NCBI GenBank assembly: GCA_027490225.1
Contig: JAIXYK010000017.1
Span: forward strand, 1-64,000
Direction of reading: 5' to 3'
DNA: 64,000 nt
From: Bacteroidota bacterium
GTDB lineage: Bacteria; Bacteroidota; Bacteroidia; M30B66
The notes beneath the pieces are model-generated. The model worked only from the letters and a program-made list of their open reading frames with translations, was not told where the DNA came from and searched no databases. The position numbers and the translations under genes are program-made. Below are positions 31,852 to 42,405 of this stretch, piece by piece (positions within the stretch are counted from its first letter, which is position 1; every line of letters begins with the position of its first letter).

Positions 31852-33585
31852 TCAGCTAAGTTCTTTTGATTGTTTTATTAATTTATTGCGGTATCCCGCT
31901 AATGCATCAGATTTGCTTATCATTCCAACATATTTTCCTCCATCAGCCACAGGAAGTTCGTTCGAATTTGATTGCTCAAATAAATCTATCACAACTGTCA
32001 TAGAATCATTTATTTGAATTACCATATTTGCATTCTTCATTTCACTTTTAACGAGCTTTTTATAAGAAAGTTCCGAATCCAAAAAAAAGTTTTTTAAATC
32101 ATCAATCTGCAGAGTACCAAGCAAAAAATTGTCTTCATCAATTACTGGAAAAATATCATGATGACTTGATGCTATTATTGGCAAAACTACCTTTAATTCC
32201 ATCTCTGGATGAAAGCATTCAACAGTCTTTCTTAAATAGGTTTTTAATCGCATTGATCTCAAAATTGCATAATCCTTATTCTGCTTGGACCACACTCCTT
32301 TTTTAGCTAAACGAGTAGTATATACAGAATAAGGTTCAAAAACCCTTGATATAAAAAATGCACTTGAAGAAACTATCATTAATGGAATGAAAAGTGAATA
32401 ACCACCTGTTATTTCTGCAATTAGAAATATGGCTGTTAATGGTGCATGTACGACACCACTTAAAATGGCAGCCATACCTGCCGCAACAAAGTTCGAAATC
32501 GGTAAATATACCCAATTAAGTAAATTTACTCCGTAAGCAACGCCAAACCCTAAAACACCTCCAGTGAAAAGTGAAGGAGCGAAGATACCACCGTTTCCAC
32601 CTGAACCAATTGTTAATGAGGCGGCAACAACTTTTAGAAACACAATTAATGCAACCATCAATAGAATAGCCCATGATGGTACCTCATTCATTTTAAAGAT
32701 ACTATTATGAAATAGTGTTAATCCATTTCCATTGAATAGCTGTTGAAGGGTGCTATAACCTTCACCATAAAGGGGAGGAATAAGAAATGTTAATCCTCCT
32801 AAAAGTAATCCTCCTAAAAGTACTTTGAAGTAAACCCTCTTTGATTTTTTAAAACTACTTTCTATGAAAAGGGTTGTTCTTGTCATGTAAGCTGACAATA
32901 CACCTCCTAAGGTCCCTAGCAAGATATAAAAGGGAATGCTTGCTAGATTCCATTCGTCGCTAATAAGATAGAATAATTGGCCAGAATACAAAGTTCTAGA
33001 AACTACTGTAGAAGTTGCCGCCGCAACCAATAAAGGAATAAATGCTGGAATTGTAAATCCATCCAGTAAAACTTCTAATGCGAATATTACCCCAGCGATT
33101 GGACAGTTAAAAACAGCTGCTATTCCAGCTGCCGCTCCACAACCCAATAGTAATGTGCGTTCTCTATAATTTAACCTGAGTAATTGACCAATATTAGAAC
33201 CAATTGCAGAACCAGTTACAACTATTGGAGCTTCCAATCCAGCAGATCCCCCAAAACCAGCAGTTAAAGCACTTGTAGCAAGATGAGACCAGGTTTTATG
33301 CCTTTCTATTCTTGAACGTTTTCGAGAAATATTAAATAATATTGGACTGATTCCTCTTCCCAGTTTACCATTTAATACCCGCTGAACCAAAATAACGGTA
33401 AGTAGAATACCTATTCCAGGGAAAATAAAATACAAAGAAGTATGGTAAGGAAAATCAACTTCATATTGAAGATAATGCTGAATCCAATGAACAGAAGCTT
33501 TTAGAGCGACAGCTGCAAGGGCACAAATTACGCCCACACAAATTGCCATAATAACCAGAAAATGCTCTCCAGAAATATTCTTCAA
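31852..33585 (-). CDS. ClC-family chloride channel/transporter with CBS domains
   Basis: 577 aa. The ClC core (~1-430) shows the selectivity-filter motifs GSAGLEAPIV (~115-125), with the gating Glu of the GxExP motif kept, and GSGGNGGIFAPSLF (~326-340). Residues ~445-570 form a cytoplasmic CBS pair (HPEMELKVVLPI, DEDNFLLGTLQIDDLK, QSNSNELPVADGGKY). It conducts or exchanges Cl- across the inner membrane; whether channel or H+ antiporter cannot be decided by eye. It is monocistronic or follows no close upstream gene (LOG gene starts 54 bp away in the same direction). Confidence 0.9.
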   Translation of the reverse strand: MKNISGEHFLVIMAICVGVICALAAVALKASVHWIQHYLQYEVDFPYHTSLYFIFPGIGILLTVILVQRVLNGKLGRGISPILFNISRKRSRIERHKTWSHLATSALTAGFGGSAGLEAPIVVTGSAIGSNIGQLLRLNYRERTLLLGCGAAAGIAAVFNCPIAGVIFALEVLLDGFTIPAFIPLLVAAATSTVVSRTLYSGQLFYLISDEWNLASIPFYILLGTLGGVLSAYMTRTTLFIESSFKKSKRVYFKVLLGGLLLGGLTFLIPPLYGEGYSTLQQLFNGNGLTLFHNSIFKMNEVPSWAILLMVALIVFLKVVAASLTIGSGGNGGIFAPSLFTGGVLGFGVAYGVNLLNWVYLPISNFVAAGMAAILSGVVHAPLTAIFLIAEITGGYSLFIPLMIVSSSAFFISRVFEPYSVYTTRLAKKGVWSKQNKDYAILRSMRLKTYLRKTVECFHPEMELKVVLPIIASSHHDIFPVIDEDNFLLGTLQIDDLKNFFLDSELSYKKLVKSEMKNANMVIQINDSMTVVIDLFEQSNSNELPVADGGKYVGMISKSDALAGYRNKLIKQSKELS

Positions 33586-33639
33586 GCGCCACTTTAGGAA
33601 CCTGAACAGTAATTTTTGCAGGTTAAAAGTTGTAATAGC

Positions 33640-34365
33640 CTAAAAATTTGGTCTGAAAATATACTTATTATAAAACTCGTTAATTACTTTTACAGCCTCT
33701 TCGGCAGTATCAACAAGGTTAAAAAGATCAAGATCTTCTTTATGAATAAATGGATTTTCGGCAAGTTGTTGTTCTTTAACCCATTCAATTAATCCTCCCC
33801 AGAATTTTTTTCCTACAAGTACAAGCGGAAAGCGAGCTATTTTATTGGTTTGTATCAAAGTTACTGCTTCAAAAAATTCATCTAACGTTCCAAAACCTCC
33901 TGGCATGATGATAAATCCTTGAGCATATTTCATGAACATTACTTTGCGAACAAAAAAGTAATCAAAGTTTATAATTTTATCTCTATCGATATATCTATTT
34001 CCTTCTTGCTCGAATGGAAGTACTATGTTCAATCCAACTGATTTTCCTCCTCCACGGTGCGCACCTTTATTGCCAGCTTCCATAATTCCAGGACCTCCTC
34101 CAGTTATCACTCCATAACCCTCTAAAGTTAAACGATATCCAATTTCTTCTGCTAAGATATAGTATGGGTCTTCAGGTTTTGATCTTGCAGAACCAAAAAT
34201 TGATACGCATGGACCAATTTTTCCTAGCTTTTCAAAACCTTCTACAAATTCGGCCATGATCTTAAAAATCTGCCATGAATTTGTTGTCTTTATTTCAAAA
34301 TTATCTTTTTCTTTGAATGCATCAATGATTTTATCTTCATGTCCGCGTTGATTGTTAAATTCCAT
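33640..34365 (-). CDS. LOG-family Rossmann protein (cytokinin-activating type)
   Basis: 241 aa. The LOG signature PGGFGTLDEFFE and the nucleotide-binding GGGPGIMEAGNKGA are both present, with SVFGSAR upstream. LOG proteins cleave ribose-5-phosphate from nucleoside monophosphates; in bacteria the physiological role is often unclear. Its first 11 nt overlap the 3' end of uvrA, so the two are translationally coupled. Confidence 0.88.
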   Translation of the reverse strand: MEFNNQRGHEDKIIDAFKEKDNFEIKTTNSWQIFKIMAEFVEGFEKLGKIGPCVSIFGSARSKPEDPYYILAEEIGYRLTLEGYGVITGGGPGIMEAGNKGAHRGGGKSVGLNIVLPFEQEGNRYIDRDKIINFDYFFVRKVMFMKYAQGFIIMPGGFGTLDEFFEAVTLIQTNKIARFPLVLVGKKFWGGLIEWVKEQQLAENPFIHKEDLDLFNLVDTAEEAVKVINEFYNKYIFRPNF

Positions 34366-37210
34366 AAACGTGTTTTGTGTTTAATTCTTTTTTTAAAAAT
34401 TGAGCTGTAAAACTTTTTGGATGCTTTGCGACTTCTTCAGGGGTGCCAAATGCTATGATTTCTCCACCACGATTTCCACCTTCTGGCCCCATATCAATAA
34501 CATAATCAGCAACTTTAATAATATCCATATTGTGTTCGATTATTAAAACAGTATTTCCTCTGTCTACCAATTTTTGTAATACTTCGAGCAATATACGTAT
34601 ATCTTCGAAATGCAAACCTGTAGTTGGTTCATCTAATATGTAAAAAGTGCTTCCTGTATCTTTTTTTGATAATTCAGTAGCTAATTTTACACGCTGTGCT
34701 TCACCACCAGAAAGAGTTGTTGAGGATTGTCCAAGTGTAATATAGCCTAATCCAACATCCTGAAGCGTTTTTATTTTATGTAGAATGTAAGGAATGTTTT
34801 CAAAAAATATGACTGCTTGCTCAATTGTTAGATTCAAAATATCACTTATAGATTTTCCTCTGTATCTTACTTCTAAAGTTTCTCGGTTGTATCTTTTCCC
34901 TTGGCAAGTAGGACATTGAACATAAACATCTGGTAAGAAGTTCATTTCAATTACTTGCATTCCACCTCCTCTGCATGTTTCACATCTTCCACCTTTTACA
35001 TTAAATGAAAAACGCCCTGCTTTATAGCCTCTAATACTAGCCTCTGGTAATGATGCAAATAAATTTCTTATATCAGTAAATACACCAGTGTAAGTCGCTG
35101 GATTAGATCGGGGTGTTCTTCCAATTGGACTTTGGTCAATGTCAATTACTTTATCTAAATGAGCAATTCCTTCTATTTTCTTGTAGGCCAATGGCTTTTT
35201 TAAAGCCCTAAAAAAGTAATGATTTAGTATAGGGTAAAGAGTTTCATTGATTAATGTCGATTTACCGCTTCCAGAAACGCCAGAAATACAAACAAGCATT
35301 CCAAGAGGAATTTCTATATTAACCTTCTTTAGATTATTACCGGAAGCACCTGTCAATTTTATTGATTTGCCGTTTCCTGTTCTTCTTTGCGCAGGTATTG
35401 CAATTTCCAATTCATTTCGAAGATATTTTGCAGTTAAAGAATCTCCTGCATAAATAGTTTCAGGACTGCCTTGAGCAACAATTTTTCCTCCAAGAACACC
35501 AGCTCCAGGTCCAATATCTAATACGTGATCTGCCGCAAGAATCATGTCCTTGTCATGCTCTACGACAATAACAGAATTGCCAGCATCTCTTAGGTTTTGT
35601 AATGCAGTAATTAATCGCACGTTATCTCTTTGGTGCAAGCCAATACTTGGCTCATCCAAAATATATAATACACCAACTAATTGAGACCCAATTTGAGTCG
35701 CAAGTCTAATTCTTTGTGATTCTCCTCCTGATAGGGTACTTGAACTTCTATTCAAAGTAAGATAGTCAAGGCCAACGTCCAATAAAAAACCAATTCTAGT
35801 TTTTATTTCCTTCACCACTTCAGCGCCAATTTGCAATTGCTTACCGTCTAATCTTGACTCAATATCACTAAACCAACTTGAAAGGTGTGTAATATCTAAT
35901 CTAGACAATTGTGCAATATTTTGCCCATCAATTTTAAACCAAAGAGATTCTTTCTTTAATCTGTTTCCTTCACAATCAGGGCATTCAACATGGTTCATAA
36001 ATTCACCGGCCCAATTTTTTGTGCTATCAGAACTACTTTCTTCATGTTGTTCTGAGATGAAATTTACAATGCCATTAAATTGCATGGCAAAACCATTAGT
36101 TGAATAGTTTGGATTTTTTATCTTTAATATTTCTTCTGTTCCAAAAAGAATCGCGTTGATAGCATCTTCATCAATATCCTCAATTGCATCATCTAAACTA
36201 AATCCATACTTTTCTGCAATAGCTTCTATTTGAGCAAAAATCCAATTGTTTTTATATTCTCCTAAAGGTAATATTCCACCTTTTTTTAAGCTTTTCTTTT
36301 TGTCAGGAATTATCTTTAATAAATCTACTTGCTGAATTTCGCCTAGACCATGGCATCTTTGGCAAGCTCCATAAGGTGAATTGAATGAAAAAATATTAGG
36401 TTGAGGTTCATCATAAGAGATTCCAGAAGTTGGACACATTAGGAATTTACTAAAATGACGAATTGTATTTTCTTCGGTGTCCCAAACCATCATACTTCCT
36501 TTCCCATGTTTCATAGCAAGTCTTAATGATTCTGTAATTCTTTGATGCTGGTCATCAGAAACTTCAATTCTATCGATAACTATTTCAATATCATGAATTT
36601 TATAGCGGTCCAATCTCATTCCGAAACTAATATCGACCATTTTGCCATCTACCCTTACTTTGAGAAATCCCATTTTCCTGATTTGCTCAAATAGCTCTCT
36701 GTAGTGCCCCTTTCTTCCTTTAATTATTGGAGCTAAAATTCCAATTTTTTTATTAGAAAATGATTCTACTATCAATTGAAGAATTTGTTGTTCAGAATAG
36801 CGAACCATTTTTTCTCCGGTTACATAAGAATAAGCATCACCGGCTCTTGCAAAGAGCAAACGCATGAAATCATAAATTTCTGTAATTGTACCAACAGTGG
36901 AGCGAGGATTTTTATTTGTAGTTTTTTGTTCAATAGAAATCACAGGACTAAGACCTGTGATCTTATCTACATCTGGTCTTTCAAGGTTTCCTAAAAATTG
37001 TCTAGCATATGCTGAAAAGCTTTCAATATATCTTCTTTGTCCTTCAGCGTAAATTGTATCAAAAGCAAGAGATGATTTTCCACTTCCACTAAGTCCTGTA
37101 ATTACTACAAGTTTATTTCTTGGAATAATTACATCTATATTTTTTAAATTATGTTCCCTGGCACCATAAACTTCAATAGTGTCATCAGTTTTAACATTAA
37201 ATTGATCCAT
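34355..37210 (-). CDS. uvrA: UvrABC excinuclease subunit A
   Basis: 951 aa, full length. DNA-damage recognition ATPase of nucleotide excision repair, acting with UvrB. Two ABC ATPase modules: Walker [10 protein letters not shown] (39-47) and [10 protein letters not shown] (~640-650), signatures [12 protein letters not shown] (~491) and [12 protein letters not shown] (~833). Zinc-finger regions are [15 protein letters not shown] and CETCRGGGM with [20 protein letters not shown] is the conserved UvrA step. The LOG gene follows with 11-nt overlap. A -7-like TAACTTCGC is at 37225-37233. Confidence 0.97.
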   Translation of the reverse strand: MDQFNVKTDDTIEVYGAREHNLKNIDVIIPRNKLVVITGLSGSGKSSLAFDTIYAEGQRRYIESFSAYARQFLGNLERPDVDKITGLSPVISIEQKTTNKNPRSTVGTITEIYDFMRLLFARAGDAYSYVTGEKMVRYSEQQILQLIVESFSNKKIGILAPIIKGRKGHYRELFEQIRKMGFLKVRVDGKMVDISFGMRLDRYKIHDIEIVIDRIEVSDDQHQRITESLRLAMKHGKGSMMVWDTEENTIRHFSKFLMCPTSGISYDEPQPNIFSFNSPYGACQRCHGLGEIQQVDLLKIIPDKKKSLKKGGILPLGEYKNNWIFAQIEAIAEKYGFSLDDAIEDIDEDAINAILFGTEEILKIKNPNYSTNGFAMQFNGIVNFISEQHEESSSDSTKNWAGEFMNHVECPDCEGNRLKKESLWFKIDGQNIAQLSRLDITHLSSWFSDIESRLDGKQLQIGAEVVKEIKTRIGFLLDVGLDYLTLNRSSSTLSGGESQRIRLATQIGSQLVGVLYILDEPSIGLHQRDNVRLITALQNLRDAGNSVIVVEHDKDMILAADHVLDIGPGAGVLGGKIVAQGSPETIYAGDSLTAKYLRNELEIAIPAQRRTGNGKSIKLTGASGNNLKKVNIEIPLGMLVCISGVSGSGKSTLINETLYPILNHYFFRALKKPLAYKKIEGIAHLDKVIDIDQSPIGRTPRSNPATYTGVFTDIRNLFASLPEASIRGYKAGRFSFNVKGGRCETCRGGGMQVIEMNFLPDVYVQCPTCQGKRYNRETLEVRYRGKSISDILNLTIEQAVIFFENIPYILHKIKTLQDVGLGYITLGQSSTTLSGGEAQRVKLATELSKKDTGSTFYILDEPTTGLHFEDIRILLEVLQKLVDRGNTVLIIEHNMDIIKVADYVIDMGPEGGNRGGEIIAFGTPEEVAKHPKSFTAQFLKKELNTKHVYGI

Positions 37211-37224
37211 AAGTTTCTTAACGC

Positions 37225-37233
37225 GCGAAGTTA
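37225..37233 (-). promoter_or_regulatory. Putative -7 element of uvrA
   Basis: TAACTTCGC, 14 nt before the ATG at 37210, fits TAnnTT(T/C)GC. Confidence 0.3.
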
Positions 37234-37295
37234 CGTATTTGTTGGTCTATTCGCTGTATAATGTAATAGTAAAAGTAATTAACTATAGTCGCTGC

Positions 37296-38330
37296 TTATT
37301 TGATACTATCAATTATTGCTTCATTGTTTTGTGGTTGTTCCTTTTCTATTGTTTTTAATAGATCATCATAGTTTTTAACTGAAGGATGAGGGATTTTTAT
37401 TAGGAACTTTTTTCTATCTGAGTTAGTCAGTTTATCAGTTCTGAGCCATGGATTAAAATACTTTAAGAGTTTATAATTTATTCCATTTGAAGCGGAGAAT
37501 AATGATAAATCATTTATTGTTGAGTCTACTTCTATTGTTTTAAATGGCAATGGAGCGTAAAGGTCTTTTTTTCTAAGATTGAATCCATAATCTTTTGGAA
37601 ATTGAAGAATTTGTTTGAGTGCAAGTACCCTGAAAATATACCTTGAAGTTTCTTCATTCAACAAAAGATCATAATAATTATTTACCTTTTGTTTCTGTAA
37701 TTGTTTACTGATTCCTGTTATTCCTAAGTTATATGAAGCAGCTACAAGTGTCCAATTTTTAAAATTTGAATAACTTTCTTTAAAGAATTTGCATGCTGCT
37801 TCAGTAGATTTTTCAATGTGATATCTTTCATCGATTTCCTCGTTTATGGTTAAACCGTAGGCCTCAGCTGTTCCAGGTATGAATTGCCAGAAACCAGCTG
37901 CTCCTTTGCTAGATACGCCATGTAAAAAACCACTTTCAGCTACGGCTAAGAATTTAAAGTCCGATGGAATACCATTTTTTTTCAAAATTGGCTCAATTAG
38001 TGGCATCCATCTATTAGCTCTTTTTATTAGCAATAAGGATTGGCTTTGCCAGTAAGTGTTTACAAGGAATTCTCTGTCTATTCTTTCTCTTACTTCAAAA
38101 TCTTGTATAGGAACGCTTTCGCCTGCAAAATTTAAATTGTCGGGAATGTTTACAGCAAAAATTTTATAATTCTCATTAAAGTACTTATTATATAAAGAAT
38201 CATTTGTATTGAACTCACTTGAAAAACTGAATAAGCGAATAATTCCTAAAGAAATAAGTAAAAAGGAAAGTGAAAATATTACTTTCCAGATCGTATGTGG
38301 GTTTTTAGATAAAAGAGATTTTAGATTCAC
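37296..38330 (-). CDS. Membrane-anchored lytic transglycosylase (SLT domain)
   Basis: 344 aa. One N-terminal helix (~15-34) anchors it. The SLT domain (~105-220) has catalytic E132 in LAVAESGFLHGVSSKGAAGFWQF, then GTAEAYGL, NLGITG and the RYIFRV segment. It cleaves peptidoglycan glycan strands. It is the last gene of the polysaccharide cluster, overlapping the WecA-like gene by one base, so it may open the cell wall for assembly of the export machinery. Confidence 0.88.
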   Translation of the reverse strand: MNLKSLLSKNPHTIWKVIFSLSFLLISLGIIRLFSFSSEFNTNDSLYNKYFNENYKIFAVNIPDNLNFAGESVPIQDFEVRERIDREFLVNTYWQSQSLLLIKRANRWMPLIEPILKKNGIPSDFKFLAVAESGFLHGVSSKGAAGFWQFIPGTAEAYGLTINEEIDERYHIEKSTEAACKFFKESYSNFKNWTLVAASYNLGITGISKQLQKQKVNNYYDLLLNEETSRYIFRVLALKQILQFPKDYGFNLRKKDLYAPLPFKTIEVDSTINDLSLFSASNGINYKLLKYFNPWLRTDKLTNSDRKKFLIKIPHPSVKNYDDLLKTIEKEQPQNNEAIIDSIK

Positions 38331-39418
38331 TATTTGGCTTTAGGCTTACTTATTTTTGTTATTGCAAATAAGCCAGAAACGATGCACAAAAATAATGCCC
38401 CAAAACCAATAGTGTGAGCAATTCCCCAATTAGAAATATGATTGATAATCAAAACACTAAGTGACATTGTAAAAATTGAAAGGAGAATTAAAACGAAAGC
38501 TACTTGTCTGTCGCTTAGTCCCATATAAGACAAGTGATGTGTAGTATGATCTCTTCCCCCTACAAAAGGCGATTGTCCTCTCATTATTCTATTTATTGAA
38601 ACAGTTGTAGTATCTGCTATTGGAACAATGAAAATTAATATAGCGACAATTATTTGTTTAGATGGAATTGATTCTCCAAAACTATCGGGAGCATTCCAGA
38701 AAAATTCAGTTCCAACACAAGCTAAGAATGCACCAAGAAATTGACTTCCACTGTCTCCCATATACATTCTTGATGGATTCCAATTAAAATAAAGAAAGCC
38801 TCCTATTCCAGCAATAACGCCAATTAAGATAATGAAATATAGATTTAAATAATCATGATTTATTAGAATTATCATACAAGCAGCAATACATATTATTGTT
38901 GAAATGCTTGCAGTTATACCATCCATGTTATCTAACATGTTTATGGAATTCATCATTCCAACTACCCAAAATACTGTAATAAGGTAATTTAGCCAATCAT
39001 ATGAAAATACTGAAATCGAATTTCCTGTAATTACCAGAACAATTCCACAAACAAATTGTACTAAGAATTTGAGAAATGGTTTTGTATTGTAAGCGTCGTC
39101 TGCCAATCCCATCATAAACCCCATAGAAGTAGCAGTAAAGCAACCAAGGAATTTAGTATTTAATAGCAACTTTGAATTCCCAAAGAAAATCGCATAAAAA
39201 ACAATTGAAAATAAAAATAAAATGTAAAAAGAAATTCCTCCCAAAGCTGGTTTTGTTGTTGGTGCCCATCTTACTTGTTCTTGTTCATTTTTTGTTCCAA
39301 GGTTTAATGAGAATTTTAATAACAATCCATTTGTTATTATTGATAATAACAACATTACTGAAGCAAAAACAATAATAATAACAGGATTAGAAAAATAGCT
39401 TATGTCAACGTTTTCCAT
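38330..39418 (-). CDS. Undecaprenyl-phosphate phosphosugar transferase (WecA/MraY-like)
   Basis: 362 aa, about ten hydrophobic helices. Motifs fit the polyprenyl-phosphate N-acetylhexosamine-1-phosphate transferase family: LADDAYNTKPF, NMLDNMDGIT, NWNPSRMYMGDSGSQFLGA and GGRDHTTHHL. It would start lipid-linked assembly of the surface polysaccharide by transferring a phosphosugar to undecaprenyl phosphate. MraY itself is less likely because of the context. Overlaps rmlC by 14 nt and the transglycosylase gene by 1. Confidence 0.87.
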   Translation of the reverse strand: MENVDISYFSNPVIIIVFASVMLLLSIITNGLLLKFSLNLGTKNEQEQVRWAPTTKPALGGISFYILFLFSIVFYAIFFGNSKLLLNTKFLGCFTATSMGFMMGLADDAYNTKPFLKFLVQFVCGIVLVITGNSISVFSYDWLNYLITVFWVVGMMNSINMLDNMDGITASISTIICIAACMIILINHDYLNLYFIILIGVIAGIGGFLYFNWNPSRMYMGDSGSQFLGAFLACVGTEFFWNAPDSFGESIPSKQIIVAILIFIVPIADTTTVSINRIMRGQSPFVGGRDHTTHHLSYMGLSDRQVAFVLILLSIFTMSLSVLIINHISNWGIAHTIGFGALFLCIVSGLFAITKISKPKAK

Positions 39419-39983
39419 TCAACGAATTTTGAAGTTTATAATCAAATGGGCTTTCGAAATCAACAAAAGAAACATTTAACTCGTCTTTAGCAGACAGTAT
39501 TGGATTTGTGATATTCCATTCTATTCCTAAATGCTTATCATTCCACATTATTCCTCTTTCAGATTCTTTATTATATGCATTCCCGCATTTGTAAGAGAAT
39601 ATTGTTTCATCTTCTAATGTTAAAAAGCCATGTGCAAAACCTTCAGGAATATAAAGCACATATTTATTTTGTTCACTAAGAACCAATGATATGTGCTCTC
39701 CGTAAGTTGGGGAGTTTTTTCTAATATCAACAGCAACATCTAAAACAGAACCTTTAATTACTCTGACTAATTTAGATTGTGCAAAAGGAGGAATTTGAAA
39801 ATGTAAACCTCTTAGAACTCCTTTTTGAGAAAGGCTTTGATTGCTTTGAATAAAATCATCAATTATTCCCGCTTCTTTAAATTTGTTTTTGCTGTATGAC
39901 TCGAAGAAATAACCTCTACTATCTTCAAATATAGTTGGTTTAATTAATGCAATATTGGGAATAGAAAAATGTTCAATTTCCAT
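39405..39983 (-). CDS. rmlC: dTDP-4-dehydrorhamnose 3,5-epimerase
   Basis: 192 aa, the normal length. The cupin active-site strand RGLHFQIPP holds the catalytic His; GSVLDVAVDIRKNSPTYG and YIPEGFAHGFLTLED follow; the FSYKCGNAYN step supplies the Tyr region. The enzyme makes dTDP-4-keto-L-rhamnose. The rest of the dTDP-rhamnose pathway (RmlA, B, D) is not in the window. It sits 1 nt from the tyrosine kinase gene and overlaps the next gene, within the exopolysaccharide operon. Confidence 0.92.
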   Translation of the reverse strand: MEIEHFSIPNIALIKPTIFEDSRGYFFESYSKNKFKEAGIIDDFIQSNQSLSQKGVLRGLHFQIPPFAQSKLVRVIKGSVLDVAVDIRKNSPTYGEHISLVLSEQNKYVLYIPEGFAHGFLTLEDETIFSYKCGNAYNKESERGIMWNDKHLGIEWNITNPILSAKDELNVSFVDFESPFDYKLQNSLNGKR

Positions 39984-39984
39984 T

Positions 39985-42399
39985 TTATTTACTTATTAAA
40001 TTTTTAAAAAATTCTTTCAAATTGAATTTGTCTCTTCTAATATCTTCATCATAATATCCAAATCCATAACCGTATCCATATCCATAATCATAATCGTAAA
40101 CTCCACTATATCCATATCCTGAACGTTTAATATCTACAGAATTTACGATAATTGAGAGGTTGTTTATATTATTATCATTAATTAGTTTTTTTACATTTTG
40201 AACAAAATTTCTTTTCGAAAAATTTTCCCTAAAAACATAAACTGGATAATCTGCCATTTTAATAATTTTTATTCCATCAGTTACAAGTCCGATTGGAGGA
40301 TTATCTATTACAATTAAATCATATTTCTTTTTGAGTTCGTTTATTACTTCCACCATCTTAGCGCTTATAATTAATTCTGATGGATTTGGTGGAACAGGAC
40401 CCGCAGTAATAAAATCTAAATTATTTAAGCTTGATTTAAAAATACAATCTTCAATTGAGTTTCTATTAATTAAAATAGTACTCATCCCTTTATCATTAGG
40501 TACACCAAAACCAACATGAATTTTTGGTTTTCTCATATCCAAATCTAGAATAATTACTTTCTTTTCAGAAAAAGCTATAATACCTGCTAAGTTTAAGGCA
40601 ACAAATGTTTTTCCTTCTCCAGAAATTGTTGAAGTAATTGCAAGCACTTTTGGACCTTCTGATGTTGAAAGAAATTCTAGATTAGATCTAATTGACCTTA
40701 GTGATTCTGCAATAATTGATTTAGGTTTTTTATCAACTAATAATTGTGAAATAGGAATTGTATCTCTGTAGTTTGGAACAATTCCAAGCATAGGAACTGA
40801 TATATGTTTGAATATTTCTTTCATTGATGTTATTTCATTGTGAAATAAATAACGAATAACAATCAATGCAAGACTTACTATAATCCATCCAATTAATGCA
40901 CTTAATACAACAATTCTCTGACTTGGGAAAAAGGGTACAGTTGGAGTAGTTGAGGCTTCTAACAATCTATTTTCAGAAGTTATTCCTGCATTAGAAATTG
41001 AAAGTTGTGATTTAATTTCTACAAGTTTATTATAATAACCTTGGTTTATATTATTTAATATTTGTAGTCTAATAAACTCAATCCTATCAAAGCTTAAAGC
41101 ACTTCTTTTAATCTCATCTTCATAACTTAAGATTCTATCTTCTATCTCAATTTTTTTATTATAAATATCACTAAGATTAGCTTTAATTGTCTCATATATT
41201 AGCTTTCTCTGAACATCAATTTGATAATCAATTACTGAAATTAAATTAGAATTTTTTGTTCTGGAATATAATATATCTTGTTTTTTAAAAATAAGCTTTC
41301 TTAATTCTTTTAGAAAAGATTCTAAAACAGATTCTTGTCGAACACCCGAGAGCAAAGATATTAACTTATAAATATCCATGTTTTCATTTTCCGAAATTGC
41401 TTGTTCAATTATTTTTAATGAACTTTCTTGCAATTGTAGGTCATTCAATTGTTTTTCTAAATCATTGATTCGATTGCTAAAATCTGGTAATGGAGTATCG
41501 TCATTTAACTTGTTTGTGGTTTTGAAGTTTTGCAGCTCAACTTCGCTATCGTATAATTTATCGTAGAAGATTTTAAGCTGATTATCAACAAACTTTATCG
41601 TATTGTCGGCACTTTCTGATTGTTTAGCTATATCATATTTTTTAAATTCTTCAACAAGCGTATTCACAATATTGCTTGCTTTTGCAGCATTTCTTTCATT
41701 ACAATAAATCTCGATTGTTCCTGCTGCCTCATTTTCTACTGATATTTCTAATGTTGAAGAATATTGCCTTACAAGATTTTCTTTCCTTGAAAATATTACA
41801 TAATAAGGGTATTCATTTACCCCTTTCATATCTTTTCTTATTTTATCATAATTTTTTACGTGAACAATTAAAGAATCTATAATCGGAAGTCTTACCCATT
41901 TTTCTGTTTGAATCCTGAAAGTTCGTTCTATGTTATTTACATTGGCATTTATGTTAACATTCTTTTCATCTGTAAATGAAAAATAAACAGGCACATTATT
42001 TAATTCATTTATTTGATTTCTATATTCAATCTCAAAAGGAGAAGTTTTGTACATTTCAAAATTAAGTACATTACCAATCTGGTAATAACTTGCATCTAAA
42101 GGGAGCTTTGAAAAAACTGTATCTAGAAATACTGGTGATTTTAATAATTCTATTTTACTAGGTAAATCTGTTTTAACAGAATAATCTTTTACTTGAAGAA
42201 CATTTGTTTGGTCATTTTTTTGTTGAATTTGAATAACAGCTTTTGCTGAATATATTGGATAAGTGTATCTTAAATAAAGAAATGCCATTAAAAAGGCTAT
42301 TATAAAGAACAAAATAATCCAAGCAATATTATTCTTAACTACTTTTATAAAAAGTCCAAGATCAAATTCATCATTTAAATTAGAGATTCGCTTTTCCAA
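39985..42399 (-). CDS. Wzc-like polysaccharide chain-length/tyrosine autokinase
   Basis: 804 aa. A Wzz chain-length domain with TM1 (~25-47), a periplasmic coiled-coil region (~235-450) and TM2 (~495-520) is fused to a BY-kinase domain with Walker A STISGEGKT (~585-593), Walker A' ILDLDMRKP and LIVIDNPPIGLVTDGI. The C-terminal tail has ten Tyr within ~22 residues, encoded by TATCCA-like hexamers on the plus strand. Autophosphorylation of such a cluster controls polymer length and export with the Wza-like protein upstream. First gene after it is rmlC (1 nt). Confidence 0.9.
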   Translation of the reverse strand: MEKRISNLNDEFDLGLFIKVVKNNIAWIILFFIIAFLMAFLYLRYTYPIYSAKAVIQIQQKNDQTNVLQVKDYSVKTDLPSKIELLKSPVFLDTVFSKLPLDASYYQIGNVLNFEMYKTSPFEIEYRNQINELNNVPVYFSFTDEKNVNINANVNNIERTFRIQTEKWVRLPIIDSLIVHVKNYDKIRKDMKGVNEYPYYVIFSRKENLVRQYSSTLEISVENEAAGTIEIYCNERNAAKASNIVNTLVEEFKKYDIAKQSESADNTIKFVDNQLKIFYDKLYDSEVELQNFKTTNKLNDDTPLPDFSNRINDLEKQLNDLQLQESSLKIIEQAISENENMDIYKLISLLSGVRQESVLESFLKELRKLIFKKQDILYSRTKNSNLISVIDYQIDVQRKLIYETIKANLSDIYNKKIEIEDRILSYEDEIKRSALSFDRIEFIRLQILNNINQGYYNKLVEIKSQLSISNAGITSENRLLEASTTPTVPFFPSQRIVVLSALIGWIIVSLALIVIRYLFHNEITSMKEIFKHISVPMLGIVPNYRDTIPISQLLVDKKPKSIIAESLRSIRSNLEFLSTSEGPKVLAITSTISGEGKTFVALNLAGIIAFSEKKVIILDLDMRKPKIHVGFGVPNDKGMSTILINRNSIEDCIFKSSLNNLDFITAGPVPPNPSELIISAKMVEVINELKKKYDLIVIDNPPIGLVTDGIKIIKMADYPVYVFRENFSKRNFVQNVKKLINDNNINNLSIIVNSVDIKRSGYGYSGVYDYDYGYGYGYGFGYYDEDIRRDKFNLKEFFKNLISK
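40055..40119 (-). repeat. Hexamer-rich tract coding the Gly-Tyr tail
   Basis: Imperfect tandem repeats of a TATCCA-type hexamer (plus strand) encode alternating Gly-Tyr and Asp-Tyr pairs in the kinase tail. In-frame slippage would change the number of Tyr without disrupting the reading frame. Confidence 0.6.
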
Positions 42400-42405
42400 A
42401 ACTAG

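Noticed and set aside
37225-37260. Dyad or tRNA-like sequence upstream of uvrA
   Set aside because: No cloverleaf or conserved TTC loop; only a promoter-like motif is supported.
39405-39983. Full dTDP-rhamnose operon
   Set aside because: Only RmlC is present; no RmlA, RmlB or RmlD within the window.
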